NCBI RefSeq assembly: GCF_019097595.1
Contig: NC_080723.1
Location: forward strand, 10,951,011-11,015,010
Direction of reading: 5' to 3'
DNA: 64,000 nt
Origin: Hemibagrus wyckioides
Lineage: Eukaryota > Chordata > Actinopteri > Siluriformes > Bagridae
Of this stretch, positions 12,766-24,692 are shown piece after piece. The translations under genes were made by a program, and so were the position numbers. Positions within the stretch are counted from its first letter, which is position 1, and every line of letters begins with the position of its first letter. Under the pieces are notes generated by a model. That model ran no database searches. It was not told the DNA's origin and worked only from the letters and a program-made list of their open reading frames with translations.

Positions 12766-13525
12766 GTGCACTTTCAATTCTACAAGGCAGGCCTGAATGG
12801 AAATTGCTGATTCAATCCTGAATCAAACCTAGCACCTGAAATTCCTCATGGAATTGAGTCTTGAGCTTCAGCTCTCTGCATCCTGCTCGCTTGGTCTGTC
12901 CATTTGACGTCCATCTTGGCAAAGCTACCAAATCTCCTATCTGCTTAAACAGGGTTAAAGCTGTGTACCTGAAACTGATGGACGAGACGAGACAGATTAA
13001 AAAGGAAGAAACAGAGCAGATAATAATCATAGATACTACAGGGTCTTATACATATTGTTGAATTCTGGACAAAAGCCAAAAATGTCAAAAGCTCAGGTTC
13101 TGACCTGCTAATATTATACACTGACATCTCCGCTTTAGCAAATGGAAATGATTTTATTTGGAATACATTCTAACCTTGCTTTGGCTGCCTGCCTTCCTGC
13201 AAAGACTGTTGGGAAAAGAGTCAGTTTAACACTGTGTTAACAAACACAGTGGTTCATGTAGTCAATCTGCCTAAAAACCTCTAAAACCTTAACTAGTTGG
13301 GGTTTTTTTTTTCTCACAATTTGATCAAGCTGTTGGATAGTTACAGTGATAATATCAGGTAACATCATGACAACATCAAATAATTATCATGAAGACAAAT
13401 AATTCAAATGTTAATCAGGTAGCAGACACGTTTATGAGATGATTAAGTGACCTAATTAAGAGATTAATAACAAGAAAGGTGAACATTAACTCAAGCTGTT
13501 GAACTGTATTGGGCTGATTAAAGGC
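10982..13525. other. Non-coding stretch, partly GC-richer and unique-looking
   Basis: Open frames near 11166-11660 overlap on both strands and resemble no protein I know. A CA microsatellite lies at 12726-12765. The part at about 12395-12680 has balanced composition without simple repeats and is a candidate conserved non-coding element. Confidence 0.5.
12726..12765. repeat. (CA)n microsatellite
   Basis: CA dinucleotides with one AA interruption, about 40 bases. Confidence 0.9.
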
Positions 13526-13580
13526 ATGGATATACAGAAGTTCCTAATAAAGTGGACAGTGAGAGTGTATTATACTGGGC
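13526..13580. mobile_element. Isolated Tc1-like terminal fragment
   Basis: TTCCTAATAAAGTGGACAGT followed by GAGAGTGTA resembles the right terminal repeat of the Tc1-like family seen at 17927-19003 (TTTCTAATAAAGTGCTCAGT). No matching left end is close by, so this is a remnant or the end of a degraded short derivative. Confidence 0.5.
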
Positions 13581-14150
13581 TAAAATCTATCGACAATTAA
13601 GCTATCAGGGTTGACCAATATCCTGAGGTGTCAATGATCAATGGTATGAAAAAAAAAATAAAACAAAGCAATCATTATCATTAATGTTGCCATTATCATC
13701 ATCTATAATTTGCATTTGGATTATGTAAAAATTTAAATAATGTAAATAACAATGAAGCAAATTACCACACACACGTTGCGCGCACTTTGATTACACACCG
13801 TGTTTCTCCTCCAAATTCTCCTCCAGTTTCGGGTAAAAATGATGATAGAGTAAATAATAAGGGCTCTGCTTCATTACACCTGCGACTGGGTGTGTAATGT
13901 GACTGCTGATGATACGTTACGATAATGTCACTGAAACGGGGGGAGAAAAGTCCATATTAAAGTCATGTGCAGGGGGCGTGTCACTCTGTAGAACCACCTG
14001 CAAGACTGTTACTGACTGACTGCATGAATCTAGAGCGCTGGGCTTGTTGGACTGTAAACATTAAAAAAATAATAATCATCCAGTTTAAAACACATTCTGT
14101 AACTGCGGATGTGGATTGCTGAAAATCAGTGATGTGAGGTGATTCAGATA

Positions 14151-14465
14151 GGAAAAAAGCCTACAGTCTACAATAACTTAAATAATCACTCTTTAAAGGA
14201 ACAGGAATCTGAGGCTATCAAGAAACCGGACAGCAGAAGATAGGAAATGTATATATACATACATATATATATGTATACACACACACATGGCCTTTTCCTA
14301 TCTTCTTCTGTCCGGTTTCTTGATAGCCTCAGATTCCTGTTCCTGCCTGATGGAAGAGGAACCTGATGTACCTGAGGAACCACCTCGATGTGTTGTGCAT
14401 GCTGAGATGTTTTTTAGGTCACCGTGGCTGTAAAGAGTGATTATTTGAGTTACTGTAGACTTCCT
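14151..14465. repeat. Near-perfect fold-back (inverted repeat) inside a Tc1-like remnant
   Basis: Positions 14197-14247 are the reverse complement of 14293-14344 with a single clear mismatch over about 51 bases. The loop is about 45 bases of TA/CA repeat. Outer stems also pair: AATAATCACTCTTTA near 14181 with TAAAGAGTGATTATT near 14431, continuing into the CAGTCTACA / TGTAGAC segments. About 85 bases (14345-14430) are present only in the right arm, so the stem has a one-sided bulge. Confidence 0.9.
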
Positions 14466-14500
14466 GTCAGCTCTGGTCATTCTCTTCTCAAAAAGGTGTT
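14375..14500 (-). mobile_element. Tc1-like transposase remnant (same family as 17927-19003)
   Basis: The segment with GATGTGTTGTGCATGCTGAGATG-like sequence, then GAGTTACTGTAGACTTCCTGTC and GGTCATTCTC, parallels 18570-18660 in the larger Tc1-like element. The coding sense would be the minus strand. It is a small internal piece with no terminal repeats and no intact frame. Confidence 0.55.
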
Positions 14501-15215
14501 TCAGGCTGCAGGATGCTTTTTGTTTAGATTAAATTATAAATAAGGTAAGCAGAACATTTCCTGCTGAAGTCTCAACCACCCACACAATTGGCTCTTTTCC
14601 CTAAGGGGCGGGGCTCACCACGTTCACAGTCATGTGCTAACACGTTCATATGTTACGAATGTACACCCTGAAGGCAGAGAACCAAGGCGAGACTCCTTAG
14701 AGAACGAGAAAAAAACAAACTTGGACTCCACCATCAACACGAAACATCCTCGGAACATCTGTACTGCAGTGAGTTCAACGAGTCTGCAAATGAGAGTGTA
14801 TGCTAATGTAATTTCACTGCGCATCACCCTTCTTCGTTCTGCACATGAACGATTAATACCCAAAGCCGTCTTTACCCCATCATCAATTAGCATACGCTAG
14901 ATCTTGTTACAAGATGAATGTGTTTCCTATCAGGGAGTAATTGCTGCTTGATTCCAGAGAGAACATCTCCGAGTCCTGTATCGCCAGAGCTTCAAGAGGA
15001 AAACCCAGAGATCATTTCGCAGCTGCTCTAGGTGTTTGGTTGTGGTTCTGCATGAGGGCCCAAGCTTGAGAGTGTGAGAAAATGCAGCATATGGGGTTCT
15101 CCTTAGATTTCTCTGGATATTGATGGTTGTGGGACATGTTTCTAGTTAGAGACTCAGCTATGGTCTAATTAACTGCAATAAGGGAATGTTAGCTTACAAC
15201 AACAAGGATACAAAA

Positions 15216-15258
<43 letters not shown>

Positions 15259-17812
15259 ACTCATCACTGCCACTGTGTCCCATCATGTAGCTGAGTGGAC
15301 CGAGATGTCCAGCCTGTAACTGGAGTAATAGAGAGATTTCCTCTCTCAGTGCTGATTTATTTAAGGCTTAATGCTGGGAGGGGTTTAGTAAAAGTAGCCG
15401 TCTTCTCCTTAAGAACAAAGCGGTGTAAAGAAGCGAGGGTGTGTCTTAGATATGAAACTTTAATGTGTGCGCAGGGGAAACAAGACGGATGCTTCGGCAG
15501 GGGTTTAGCGTGAACTCCCGGGGGAAACGGCGTTAACTCAGATAAGCGAAGATCACACTGCATCCTCTGGAGCTTCAAAGCGTTCTACAACTTGCACTTT
15601 GTAGGTCCTCTTTTTGTGTACTTTTTTTTTTCTCTCTTCACAAAATGCAGTATGTAGCATGATGAAGGATCTTTACAGGTGATTAAATCCCTAATTGCTA
15701 CAGCTAAATACATGGCTTTCATGGGCCATGCTATATCATTTTAATTATCACTCTTGAGCCTAATTAGTTATATCCGTATAACCAGAGGCAAACACACAGC
15801 CAATTAGAGCAAAATCAAAGCTCGAACACCCACTCGGCACCGGGCTTTTGTTGAAAGCATGTACATAATAATAATAAGCAACTAACAGGTTTGCGATTAC
15901 GAGGAGACATCATCAACATCATACAGGATAAGGCAATAATTCTTGTTTGATTATAGGACTGATGATGATGATGATGAAGGGTATTATATCAATCACTGGA
16001 TGTATTCTGCTTTTCTGGGCTCAGTGTGTGAGGAGAACTAAAGAACTGCAAGAGTCATTTTATCTGCTTAACCGGTGCACACACACACAAACACACACAC
16101 ACACAAACAGATCGACTTCAGCACAATGTCCTGAGCAAACAATCCGAACTGGCACACTGTAGCACAAAACTTCCCAATTATAAGAATGAAAAATGATGCA
16201 GACGCACAAAAGCTTCGATCTCCAATAACGCAGTAATCTCGTGACCTACATGTCTGAGGATTTACAGCTCCAGGCCTTTTCAGTCTCTGTGCTACACATA
16301 AGGCTCACACACTACAAAAGCCAACAATAATAAACTATATATATAGCTCTTATATAAATATACCTTTATAAGGCATGCACATCAACCCTCAGTGGCTTTC
16401 TATCATTCATCACGAACTCAGGAGGATTTTTAGCACCATCAATCTTCTGGATTTCTTAACAATAGATTTTTAAGCATAATACTGAAATACTATCAATTAT
16501 ACTTGTTGGCTTTTAAAAAAAAAAAAAAAAAAAAATACAGCCCTAAAATAAAAAATGGGTCACAGTCAGTGAGTGAAAAAAACAGAAGAGTGTCTGTTTC
16601 TGTGAGAGCTACAGCTTAAAATAACAAAAGCAGCATTTTTTGACTCACAGCCAGGTCACTGCCTTAACAGAGGATTGTGTCTTGGCCGCTGTGATGCCAT
16701 TTGTAAGGCAATTTTCTCACTGATGAGAGCATCTGCGCAGTGACCGCATCGCTAGCAAGTGCCTACCTGAATCGCAAGCAGCTATTTAAGTGCTGTGTTA
16801 AAAGACAGAAGTCTCTTTCCAAACCAGCATCTGCTCATCTGCTGCTACGTGTCGTGGTCTTACAAATTCATTGCAGATTAGTTAAAGGAACCGCGGGTCC
16901 TCCACTGATTCTCTCCGGGTGGCGTTACAATGAATTTCATCGCCCGTAGCTAGCGGTGAGCGTGAGTGTGTTTACTTCATCTGAGTGAGACACAGTACAA
17001 TGGGGGATTCCACTCCAAGCTCTGCCAATGTTCTCCCAACTTTATTCAAATCAACATCCCTTTTTACGCACAGCTGCGGCGAGCCACTTCTCCAGAGATC
17101 CTTCACAACAAGAACGCTGCATTTCCGACCTGCCATTCATAATTCAGCCGTGCAAAGCTGCTTCCCACACAAGACTCACGTTACGGAGGGGGAACGATTC
17201 CACCGAGTGCAGACGGAAAGCAGGACTCTGATCCTCTGCAGAAGCCTCGTGTGGAAACGTTACACAGCTCCTCAATCCGACTTCCCACAGCGACCTGGAG
17301 AAACCAGAATCTCCCTGGGAACAACTGGCACAGCAGGGAGGTAGATGGGAAAATTTGGCAAAAGGGGGATGAGATGGGAGGATAATAGAAAGAGAGAATT
17401 CAAACAGGATTCATCAGGATGCCTGTACACGAAGCAGCATGGCTAAACTGTTATGCGTTTGGAAGCTGGGAAGATTAGAAATCGGGTAAAAGTGTGCCAA
17501 GAAGAAAAATTCCTCGCTAACAAATGGTTCTCGAGTGCGCTCTGATATTACAGAGGATTAAGAGCGGAGAAATAATTCCACTCACACATTTTCACGAGTC
17601 CCAAGCATGAATTAATAACTGGATGGACTTTCTCTGCCATTTACTGTTTTTTATGTTAATTTTTTTTTTTCTTCATGTATCCAGATGGATTTGTGGTCAC
17701 GTGACAGACAGGAGATGAAAATGTGTCAGTTATGAGGAGAAAAGGAGGAGGAAGGATTCGGTGAAGATAATCTGTACCCATGAATAATGCTGATTAAACA
17801 GCAAGCAGTGCT
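14501..17812. other. Non-coding stretch, no gene seen
   Basis: Contains GA at 15222-15254, CA near 16078-16104 and a run of about 20 A at 16516-16535. Around 15660-15810 the sequence is rich in TAAT-type motifs with no simple repeats. Open frames at 16985-17344 are unrecognised, short and not supported by splice context. Confidence 0.5.
15222..15254. repeat. (GA)n microsatellite
   Basis: Uninterrupted GA dinucleotides, about 16 units. Confidence 0.95.

Positions 17813-17890
<78 letters not shown>
17813..17890. repeat. (GA)n microsatellite with a CAGACA interruption
   Basis: About 78 bases of GA, broken once by ACAGACAG. It ends about 36 bases before the Tc1-like element at 17927. Confidence 0.95.
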
Positions 17891-17893
<3 letters not shown>

Positions 17894-17926
17894 AAAAATG
17901 ACATCTTAGCAAGAGAAATACATTTA

Positions 17927-19003
17927 CTGAGCACTTTATTAGGAACACTACAATAATATTGAGCAGGGCCTCACTTTGCTCTCAAAACAACCTCAATTCT
18001 TCATGCCATGGATTCCACAAGATGTTGGAAACGTTCCCTTGTGATTCTGCTCCATGTTGACATTATTACATCAGTGCAGTTCTGGCAGCACTTTCATGCT
18101 GTGAATCTGCTGTTCTACCACATCCCAGCGGTGATCTACTGGATTCAGATGACCTCGTCGTCATCTTCATGTAACCGGTTTAAGGTGACTTTTGCTCTGT
18201 GACATGGTGCATTATCATGCTGCAAGCAGCTACTAGAAGATGGTAAATTGTGGTCATTAAGCAACAGTACTCAAAAAATCTGTGTCATTCAAGTGATGAT
18301 TGATTGTATAAACAGCCCAAAGTGTGCCAAGAAAACACCATTACACCACCTCCACCAGCCTGGACTGTAGACACAAGGCAGTTTGAGGATGGATTCATGC
18401 TGTTGGGGCCAAATTCTGACCCTATCATCTGTGTGTCTTATCAGAAATCCATCAGACCAGGCTGTGTGTTTCCAGTCTTCACCTGTCTAGTTTTTGTGAG
18501 TCTGTGCTCACTGGAGCCTCAGCTCTGGAACAGAAAGTGGAACATGACGTGATCTTCTGCGGTTTGATATGTTGTGCATTCTGCTTTTCTGCTCACCACC
18601 ATTGTCCATAGTGATAAGCTGTGTTACTGCAGACTTTCTGTCAGCTTGAACCAGTCTGACCACTGACCTCTCTCATCAACAAGGCATTTCCATCTGCAGA
18701 GCTGCTGCTCACTGGGTGTTTTATCTTTAGTGCACCATTCTGAGTAAACTCTAGAGACTGCTCTGTGAACATCTCAGGACATTAGACATTATAGAAATCC
18801 TCTAACCAGCCTGTCTGGCACCAACAATCACACTATGGTCAAAATCACTCAGTTCAAATTTTTCCTTCATACTGATAGTTAATATGAACGTTACCTGAAT
18901 CTGTTGGCTGTATGATTTTATACACTGCACTGCTGCCACATGAGGATCTGATTAGATAATTGCATGAATGAGCAGCTGAATGTGTTTCTAATAAAGTGCT
19001 CAG
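17927..19003 (-). mobile_element. Decayed Tc1-like DNA transposon, transposase on the minus strand
   Basis: The left end CTGAGCACTTTATTAGGAAC follows TA. The right end TTTCTAATAAAGTGCTCAG is its near-complement, though the following TA is now TG. Internal sequence parallels Tc1 transposase text in reverse (for example CATCAGACCAGGCTG at about 18450 and CAATCACACTATGGTCAAAATCACTCA at about 18825, from the N-terminal region). Length of about 1,077 bp is short of the usual 1.2-1.3 kb, and no long open frame survives, so it cannot encode a transposase. It belongs to a different family from the element at 45578-46809. Confidence 0.85.
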
Positions 19004-21069
19004 TGTCAGTATCTTGAATAAGTCTTCTTTAATACTTCCTCTTATATGTTTACACAAACATCATGAAACCTATATTTATATTTTATAATTGTATTTAAAT
19101 TGCGAATCTTTCTAGAAAATGATACAGATTTAATAATCTTATACTGCATTGACTTTAAGCTTAAAACAGGAAACACTTGAACTGTTTGGTGATATTCAGT
19201 GTTATTCGGTGTTATTTCCACTTCCACAGGTGTGAAGAGTGTGAAAACCTAAAAAAAAAAAAACAGTATCCAACCTGATCACCATCAGCCAGCTATTCCT
19301 GACGATGTAAATGCTTTTTATAAATCCTGCGTGCCTCTTGAAAGCATGAGAGCATCTCTTTGTGATGAATGAGGTGAAGGTTAGGCGTAGATTCAGGATT
19401 AGATAGATAGAATTTTTTTTTATAATATATACGCAGTTACATAAACACAATAAATATGTTACATTCCGTATGTAGAATCCCTCGGCCTGAACTTCACTCA
19501 GTACAGGAAGGTAATTCAGACAGAGTTATGGTATTTCCTGTCTAGGATACACCCACAAGAGCATTCAGAGCTTGTGCTCGCTCCTCGCTCCTTTCTGACT
19601 TAACGTCTAATACTGTGTACATAGTGTAAGTGTGCAGAGCTATGCACATTTACAAACACACAAATGCACACACAAGCGTGTTAAACCAATAAACCTAGGC
19701 CCCAAAAGAGAAATGCATGCATAAAGAGAAACAGGATGTGAGATCTAGATCAAAATGTAATGTTTATTAATAAGTTCTGCCTTGTGGGAAACACTCATTT
19801 GCAGCACAGAGCGAATTCCAAAATATTACAGTCTAAAAATTCCAAACGTTCACTCACATGAACACTCCAAACGTTACTCTCCTTTATTATTAAAACTTGA
19901 TCCTTTAACCTTTGTTCAGCTCCACATCATCATCGAGAAACTTGAATTTGTTCACAATCATCACCTTAAAAATAACAAAAAACGTGCTAAAGGGCTGACA
20001 GACATGACGGTTTGCTCCTTAATCCTTTCTAATGTGTGGCTCTCCAGCATCAAAGTCTAATCTAGGACGAGTCGAAAAGCCTCTATCCAATCCCAGGTGA
20101 GGCATGAACACTAATATCACCTTTCGCTCCCCCCCCCTCTCCATTCTGCTTCTGGGTTTGTTTCCAGAAACCACGCTTAGCCGCTTATATCCGGATTAGT
20201 AGATGAGAATTTCTGTTTACACAAATGCTAACGCTGCATCATTAACAGAGGCACACAAGAGATAAATGTTCTTAAATAAAGACACATAGTCTGTCTATTT
20301 CCGCTTTCCCACACACACAAAAATGTTTAAACACATGACTGCAGTTCCTCACCTGATTATATACAGCACAGATTCCTGGTTCCACCCTGCTGCTAACTAC
20401 AACCTCATCATTATTCAGATGTTGACATTCAGCAGCTGCACAGAATTTTCTTACTATGGACATCCAACACACTAAAGGTGTAACGATACATCGCAAAAAA
20501 AGTGCATTGTGGAAATGTGTGATATCAGCATTCTATCAATTATGCATTGAATGCAGTCGCACTGGTCACATGATCACGTTCTTCCGGAGAGTCGGCCCCA
20601 TTACTAGGAATCTGCACTTGTGAAGTGACTGATACTCTGATAGATCTGCAGCACAATGACCGACATATGTTATATTTCTCGATTTCTGGCTAAAAGACAC
20701 CCCGGGCACAGCCACAGAGCTCATTTGTTGATTTAATCATTTAAATGTTTCATTTTAAATATGATAATGCACTTTGTTCACAACATTACACGTGTGTTCA
20801 TATCAATCTGTATTTATTTAAATAGTTTAAAACTATATTCACTTTGTACTTTAGGCTGCTATTCCTCCAGTATTTACACTCAGACACTCAGAAAAAGACT
20901 GTAGATAAGGATACACTCACACTATATCAAATACTACAGTATATTTACTATATTTCTTTTTTTATTATTTAAATATAGCTTATTTATACAATATTATTTA
21001 TTTTATACATTATGTTTTATACATTATTATTGTTCTTGCTTGCAAGAATATTTCTATATTGTTGGTGTA
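19004..21069. other. Non-coding AT-rich stretch, no gene seen
   Basis: AT-rich throughout. Near 20474 the string GGTGTAACGATACATCG resembles the ends of hAT-type fish MITEs, but no opposite end was found, so I do not call an element. No coding frame of interest. Confidence 0.45.

Positions 21070-21167
<98 letters not shown>
21070..21167. repeat. Compound tetranucleotide (ATCT)n then (GTCT)n
   Basis: About 51 bases of ATCT directly followed by about 46 bases of GTCT, a clean switch between two units differing by one base. Confidence 0.97.
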
Positions 21168-21263
21168 TTCTACTGTATCATGGCTCACCTTGTGCTCTGA
21201 CCCCATCTTCCTAACAAAGCTGGAAGAATAATTTCCCTGTGTTTATTGTATATATGGCAAAGC

Positions 21264-21307
21264 CTTCTTCTTCTTCTTCTTCTTCTTCTTCTTCTTCTTC
21301 TTCTTCT
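21264..21307. repeat. (CTT)n trinucleotide microsatellite
   Basis: About 44 bases of uninterrupted CTT. Confidence 0.95.
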
Positions 21308-24300
21308 ATACACTAATCTGCACTGCAATGGCCCATTGAGTTATTATCCTGCATTGTCTTGCTCTGTTTTCACACACACAGACACACACACACACATGTT
21401 CTGTACTGTGTAGTGTACTGAGTTCTGTGTTTTCTCCTGTAGTTCTGTGTGTTATGTAGCTCCACGGTCCCATAGGAATGGTGTTTTATTTGACTGTCTA
21501 CTGCACCAGCCGTATCTGGTAAAAAAAAAAAGACAATTTAATCTTCTTGACTCCTGACTCGAATCTGGAAAAAGCCGAACCTGACAATCCTGATTTGTCT
21601 GATTGGTGTCATACTGAGCAGAAACACTAATTACTAATGTATGTAGATGTTGATCAGTGGTTCTCTAAGCCACTGCTAAAGTCTCCGAACGCAGACAGCC
21701 GGTCTGTTTATTCCTGATAAAGCAAAGCCCAGTTTTGCACTCTCCACCTCCACACAGACAAGAATCTCACCTGCAAAGCAGAGATTTGGCTTCATCCATC
21801 CTGAGACAAACAGCTCTGCTAACAGAACAGTGACAGGAGCCTCACAGCAAAGTGAAACACTGCCAGAGCCACCATTTAAATGCAGCTCGCAGTCCAAGTA
21901 CCCTGTCTAACATCAGAACTGTATGTGTGTACATGTCTGTGGGAGCGAGAAACAAAAGGTGTGTGTGAGTAGGAGAGGAAAAGTGTGTGTGTCTATGTTA
22001 GTGTGTATATGGAACGTTTACAAATGAAATGGCTCGACTTCGGTGGGGAGCTGAACTCGATCTACTTGAGAGTCAAGCGACTGATGACTCCATAGGAGAG
22101 GCACATCAATTTCCTGCAGAATTGCCTGTGGGCCACTGCAGCGGAGGCACAGCAGTAGATAATGCAAGACAGGCAAGTGGCAGCGGCCTCTCGAATCCTG
22201 AGGCTTCTGTAAATACGAGAGGAGAAACGAACGGGAGTGGAATTTTCTCAGGGTTTTTCTCAGGGAATTTTCTGGCTGTGCCAACAGAGAGCTTTGAGGA
22301 ATTCACTGAGGAATTAAAGTACGCACTTACAGCAAGACCTACGATCATGCACAGGAACGCAGGAGCGACTCGCTGAATTCCCAGCAGGATATGCAGCTTT
22401 AAAACACATGCTGAATTAAACAATAGTTCCCTTCACTCAACCATGTGGATCTCTTTCTGATAATTAAAACTCAAGACAAGCGGCAAATCTCACTTTCTCT
22501 ACAGTGTGAAACAATATCTGACAAGTCTGCTTTGGTATCATGGTGATTAAGAAAAGAACACAATGTTCTTACAGGTGTAAAGCAAGAGTTTAAGAATTCG
22601 TGAGAAGCTCATATTCAGACTCATGAGCAGCAGGGATGCAGAGATGAAGAGAATTTTTGGGGAAGGGTTTGTATGCCTATTTTCAAACTAATGATTTTAC
22701 TCAAAGCTGAAATTGTGTTTGGCGTCGGTTCTTCATTCCTATTGCTCAGATGGGAATAGCTCCAGTCCAGCCGTCATTGATTAATACATGGCGCTGGCCA
22801 GCACAGCTGATCTGCTCGGCAACGCTGCCCTTCACATCGCCGAGCATTATTATTTTCACAAACAGGGCGCTTTTCCTGGTCATGTTTCTGGCCAACTGTC
22901 AATTGTGATGGCACAATGACCATTTTCAGGCCTTCATTCAAAGTGGGGGTCCATGCACATTAAAAATGTGTCAGCTTTTCAGAGTGACAGCGTTTCTCAG
23001 CCTCCTCTCCTCTTTGCCATGAGGATGCTGCCTGGATTGCATGCTTTCAGCCCCTTGCTGCTTTTGTTCCATCCCCTTTGCTTGTACCGTTCCATGAAAT
23101 TGGTCTGTCAGGCTACTCTTTGCTGTTCTTTCAGTTCTCAGCACACTGCTGCTACAGTGTTATAGCATCGTGGAGATATCAAATACGCAGCTAGCACTTC
23201 ACAGCAAAGTCTTGGCACCCTTCGGTACTCGGTGACAGTCTAATGTGAGGGTGGTTCGTTCGAGCCGTCCGGGATTTACTTGGGGCAAAATTTCTTTACA
23301 GTTCTGTTCAGTTAAAACTATGCTGAATTTGCTGAAAACTTTGCTGCAACTTTATTCACAGAAAAACCTGAATGAAGTTTATTCTGAGGTAATCTGGACA
23401 AATACTGCTGCCACCTAAGCAGGACAGACTGTGTATTATAATATTCAAATAAAAAAAAAAACTGATGAGGTTTTTCTTAAATTAGGTTCTTTTTGAAATA
23501 AGGGATTATCACGGAAAAGCAACCTTGCCTCGTGTTTGTACGGCTCAACCAACAGCTATCAAATTCCCCTCAAGGACTTGCTATCGCCACATGACTGACT
23601 GGAGAATAAAATAGCCCTTTTATGGTGGCTAATACAAGCTCAAAAGCTGTAAGAGGTGTTTGGAATGAGATTAGCCACACAGGCTTTCGGTTTCACTCCG
23701 ATGTTTAATTTAAAGGGACCTGAAGGAGAGACAGACAGTCCGATTTAACCGTCATGTTCTGCCCAACTACCACACCGAGTGCTGAAAAAATCCAGCTGTG
23801 TTGGCATTCAACTGCCAGCAGCACAATGCCTTCCTTGTCCACTCTCATGCCTCCAAGCTCTCAGCCCCGTTCCCACATACAGCAGCCAGTCTGAAGAGAA
23901 TAACTAGAAGAGTGATGGCTGGAGGGACATAAAAAATAAAAAAAAAAAAAGAAAGGAGACAGAAAGGATGGTCTGCATTTTGATCAAGCCGGTGTGCGGA
24001 TTAGAGCAGGATTCTCCAGGACCTTCTCTTTTAATCCCATTACCATTCTGAAATGCTGATTCCTGCAGTTAATGCAACAGATTAGGAAAGAGCGCCAACA
24101 AGGTCATGGCATTTCACCCGAGACGGAGCGAGTGTTCTACAGTAATAAATCTCCCTCACTGTCTTACTTCCTGCATTCTGGAGGAAGCACCATGAAGAGA
24201 ATTCAGGAGAAACGGCGTGGTTCAGAGCACAGAAGTCATGGTCCATGTGCACATGTTCACAGAAGTGCCCTTGGCATGTGGAGACGTCTTGAGGAACTGT

Positions 24301-24435
24301 TTTGTCCTGAGCTTGAGGAAGCCACTTAGAACTCAAATTTAGAAGTCGTTGAAGAAATTTGGGAGAAACAACACAGGATATGAGTAGCAAGAGCTGGCTT
24401 GGTCTGAGCTCAGAAGGATCTCATTCAGAGTTCAA
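21308..24435. other. Non-coding stretch with unique-looking parts
   Basis: Few simple repeats. The part at about 22018-22420 is open on both strands and carries a GTAAGT donor-like site on the minus strand at 22325-22330. The part at about 22780-22950 has balanced composition and no repeats. Neither matches a protein I know. Confidence 0.45.
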
Positions 24436-24439
24436 GAGA

Positions 24440-24692
24440 AAGCTGTGACTCGAGGACACTTGAGTTCTTCCACTCCAACATTAACACACCATGTCTTCCT
24501 GGAGCTGGTCTGTGCACAGGGACATCGTCATGCTGGAACAGGGTTTAAGTCTCTTAGTACCAGTAAAGGGAAATCTTAATGCTACAGCCAACAGAGAGAT
24601 GCTTTCACCTATGTGGAATTGTATGAGGAAGAAACACATAACGGTGTGATGGTCAGGTGTCCACATACGTTTGGCCACATATTTTTTGGACG
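24440..24692. mobile_element. Tc1-like remnant or short non-autonomous derivative
   Basis: The text CACCATGTCTTCCTGGAGCT, ACATCGTCATGCTGGAACAG, then GGTGTGATGGTCAGGTGTCC and ACATACGTTTGGCCACATA follows a fish Tc1-type repeat I recognise, ending near a TTTGGCCA-type terminus. The transposase is largely missing and no matching left terminal repeat was found. Confidence 0.6.

Noticed and set aside
16985..17344. 119-codon plus-strand frame
   Set aside because: No recognisable domain, overlapping frames nearby and no splice or promoter support.
20474..20600. hAT-type MITE
   Set aside because: Only one end-like string (GGTGTAACGATACATCG) was found, with no matching opposite end or eight-base target duplication.
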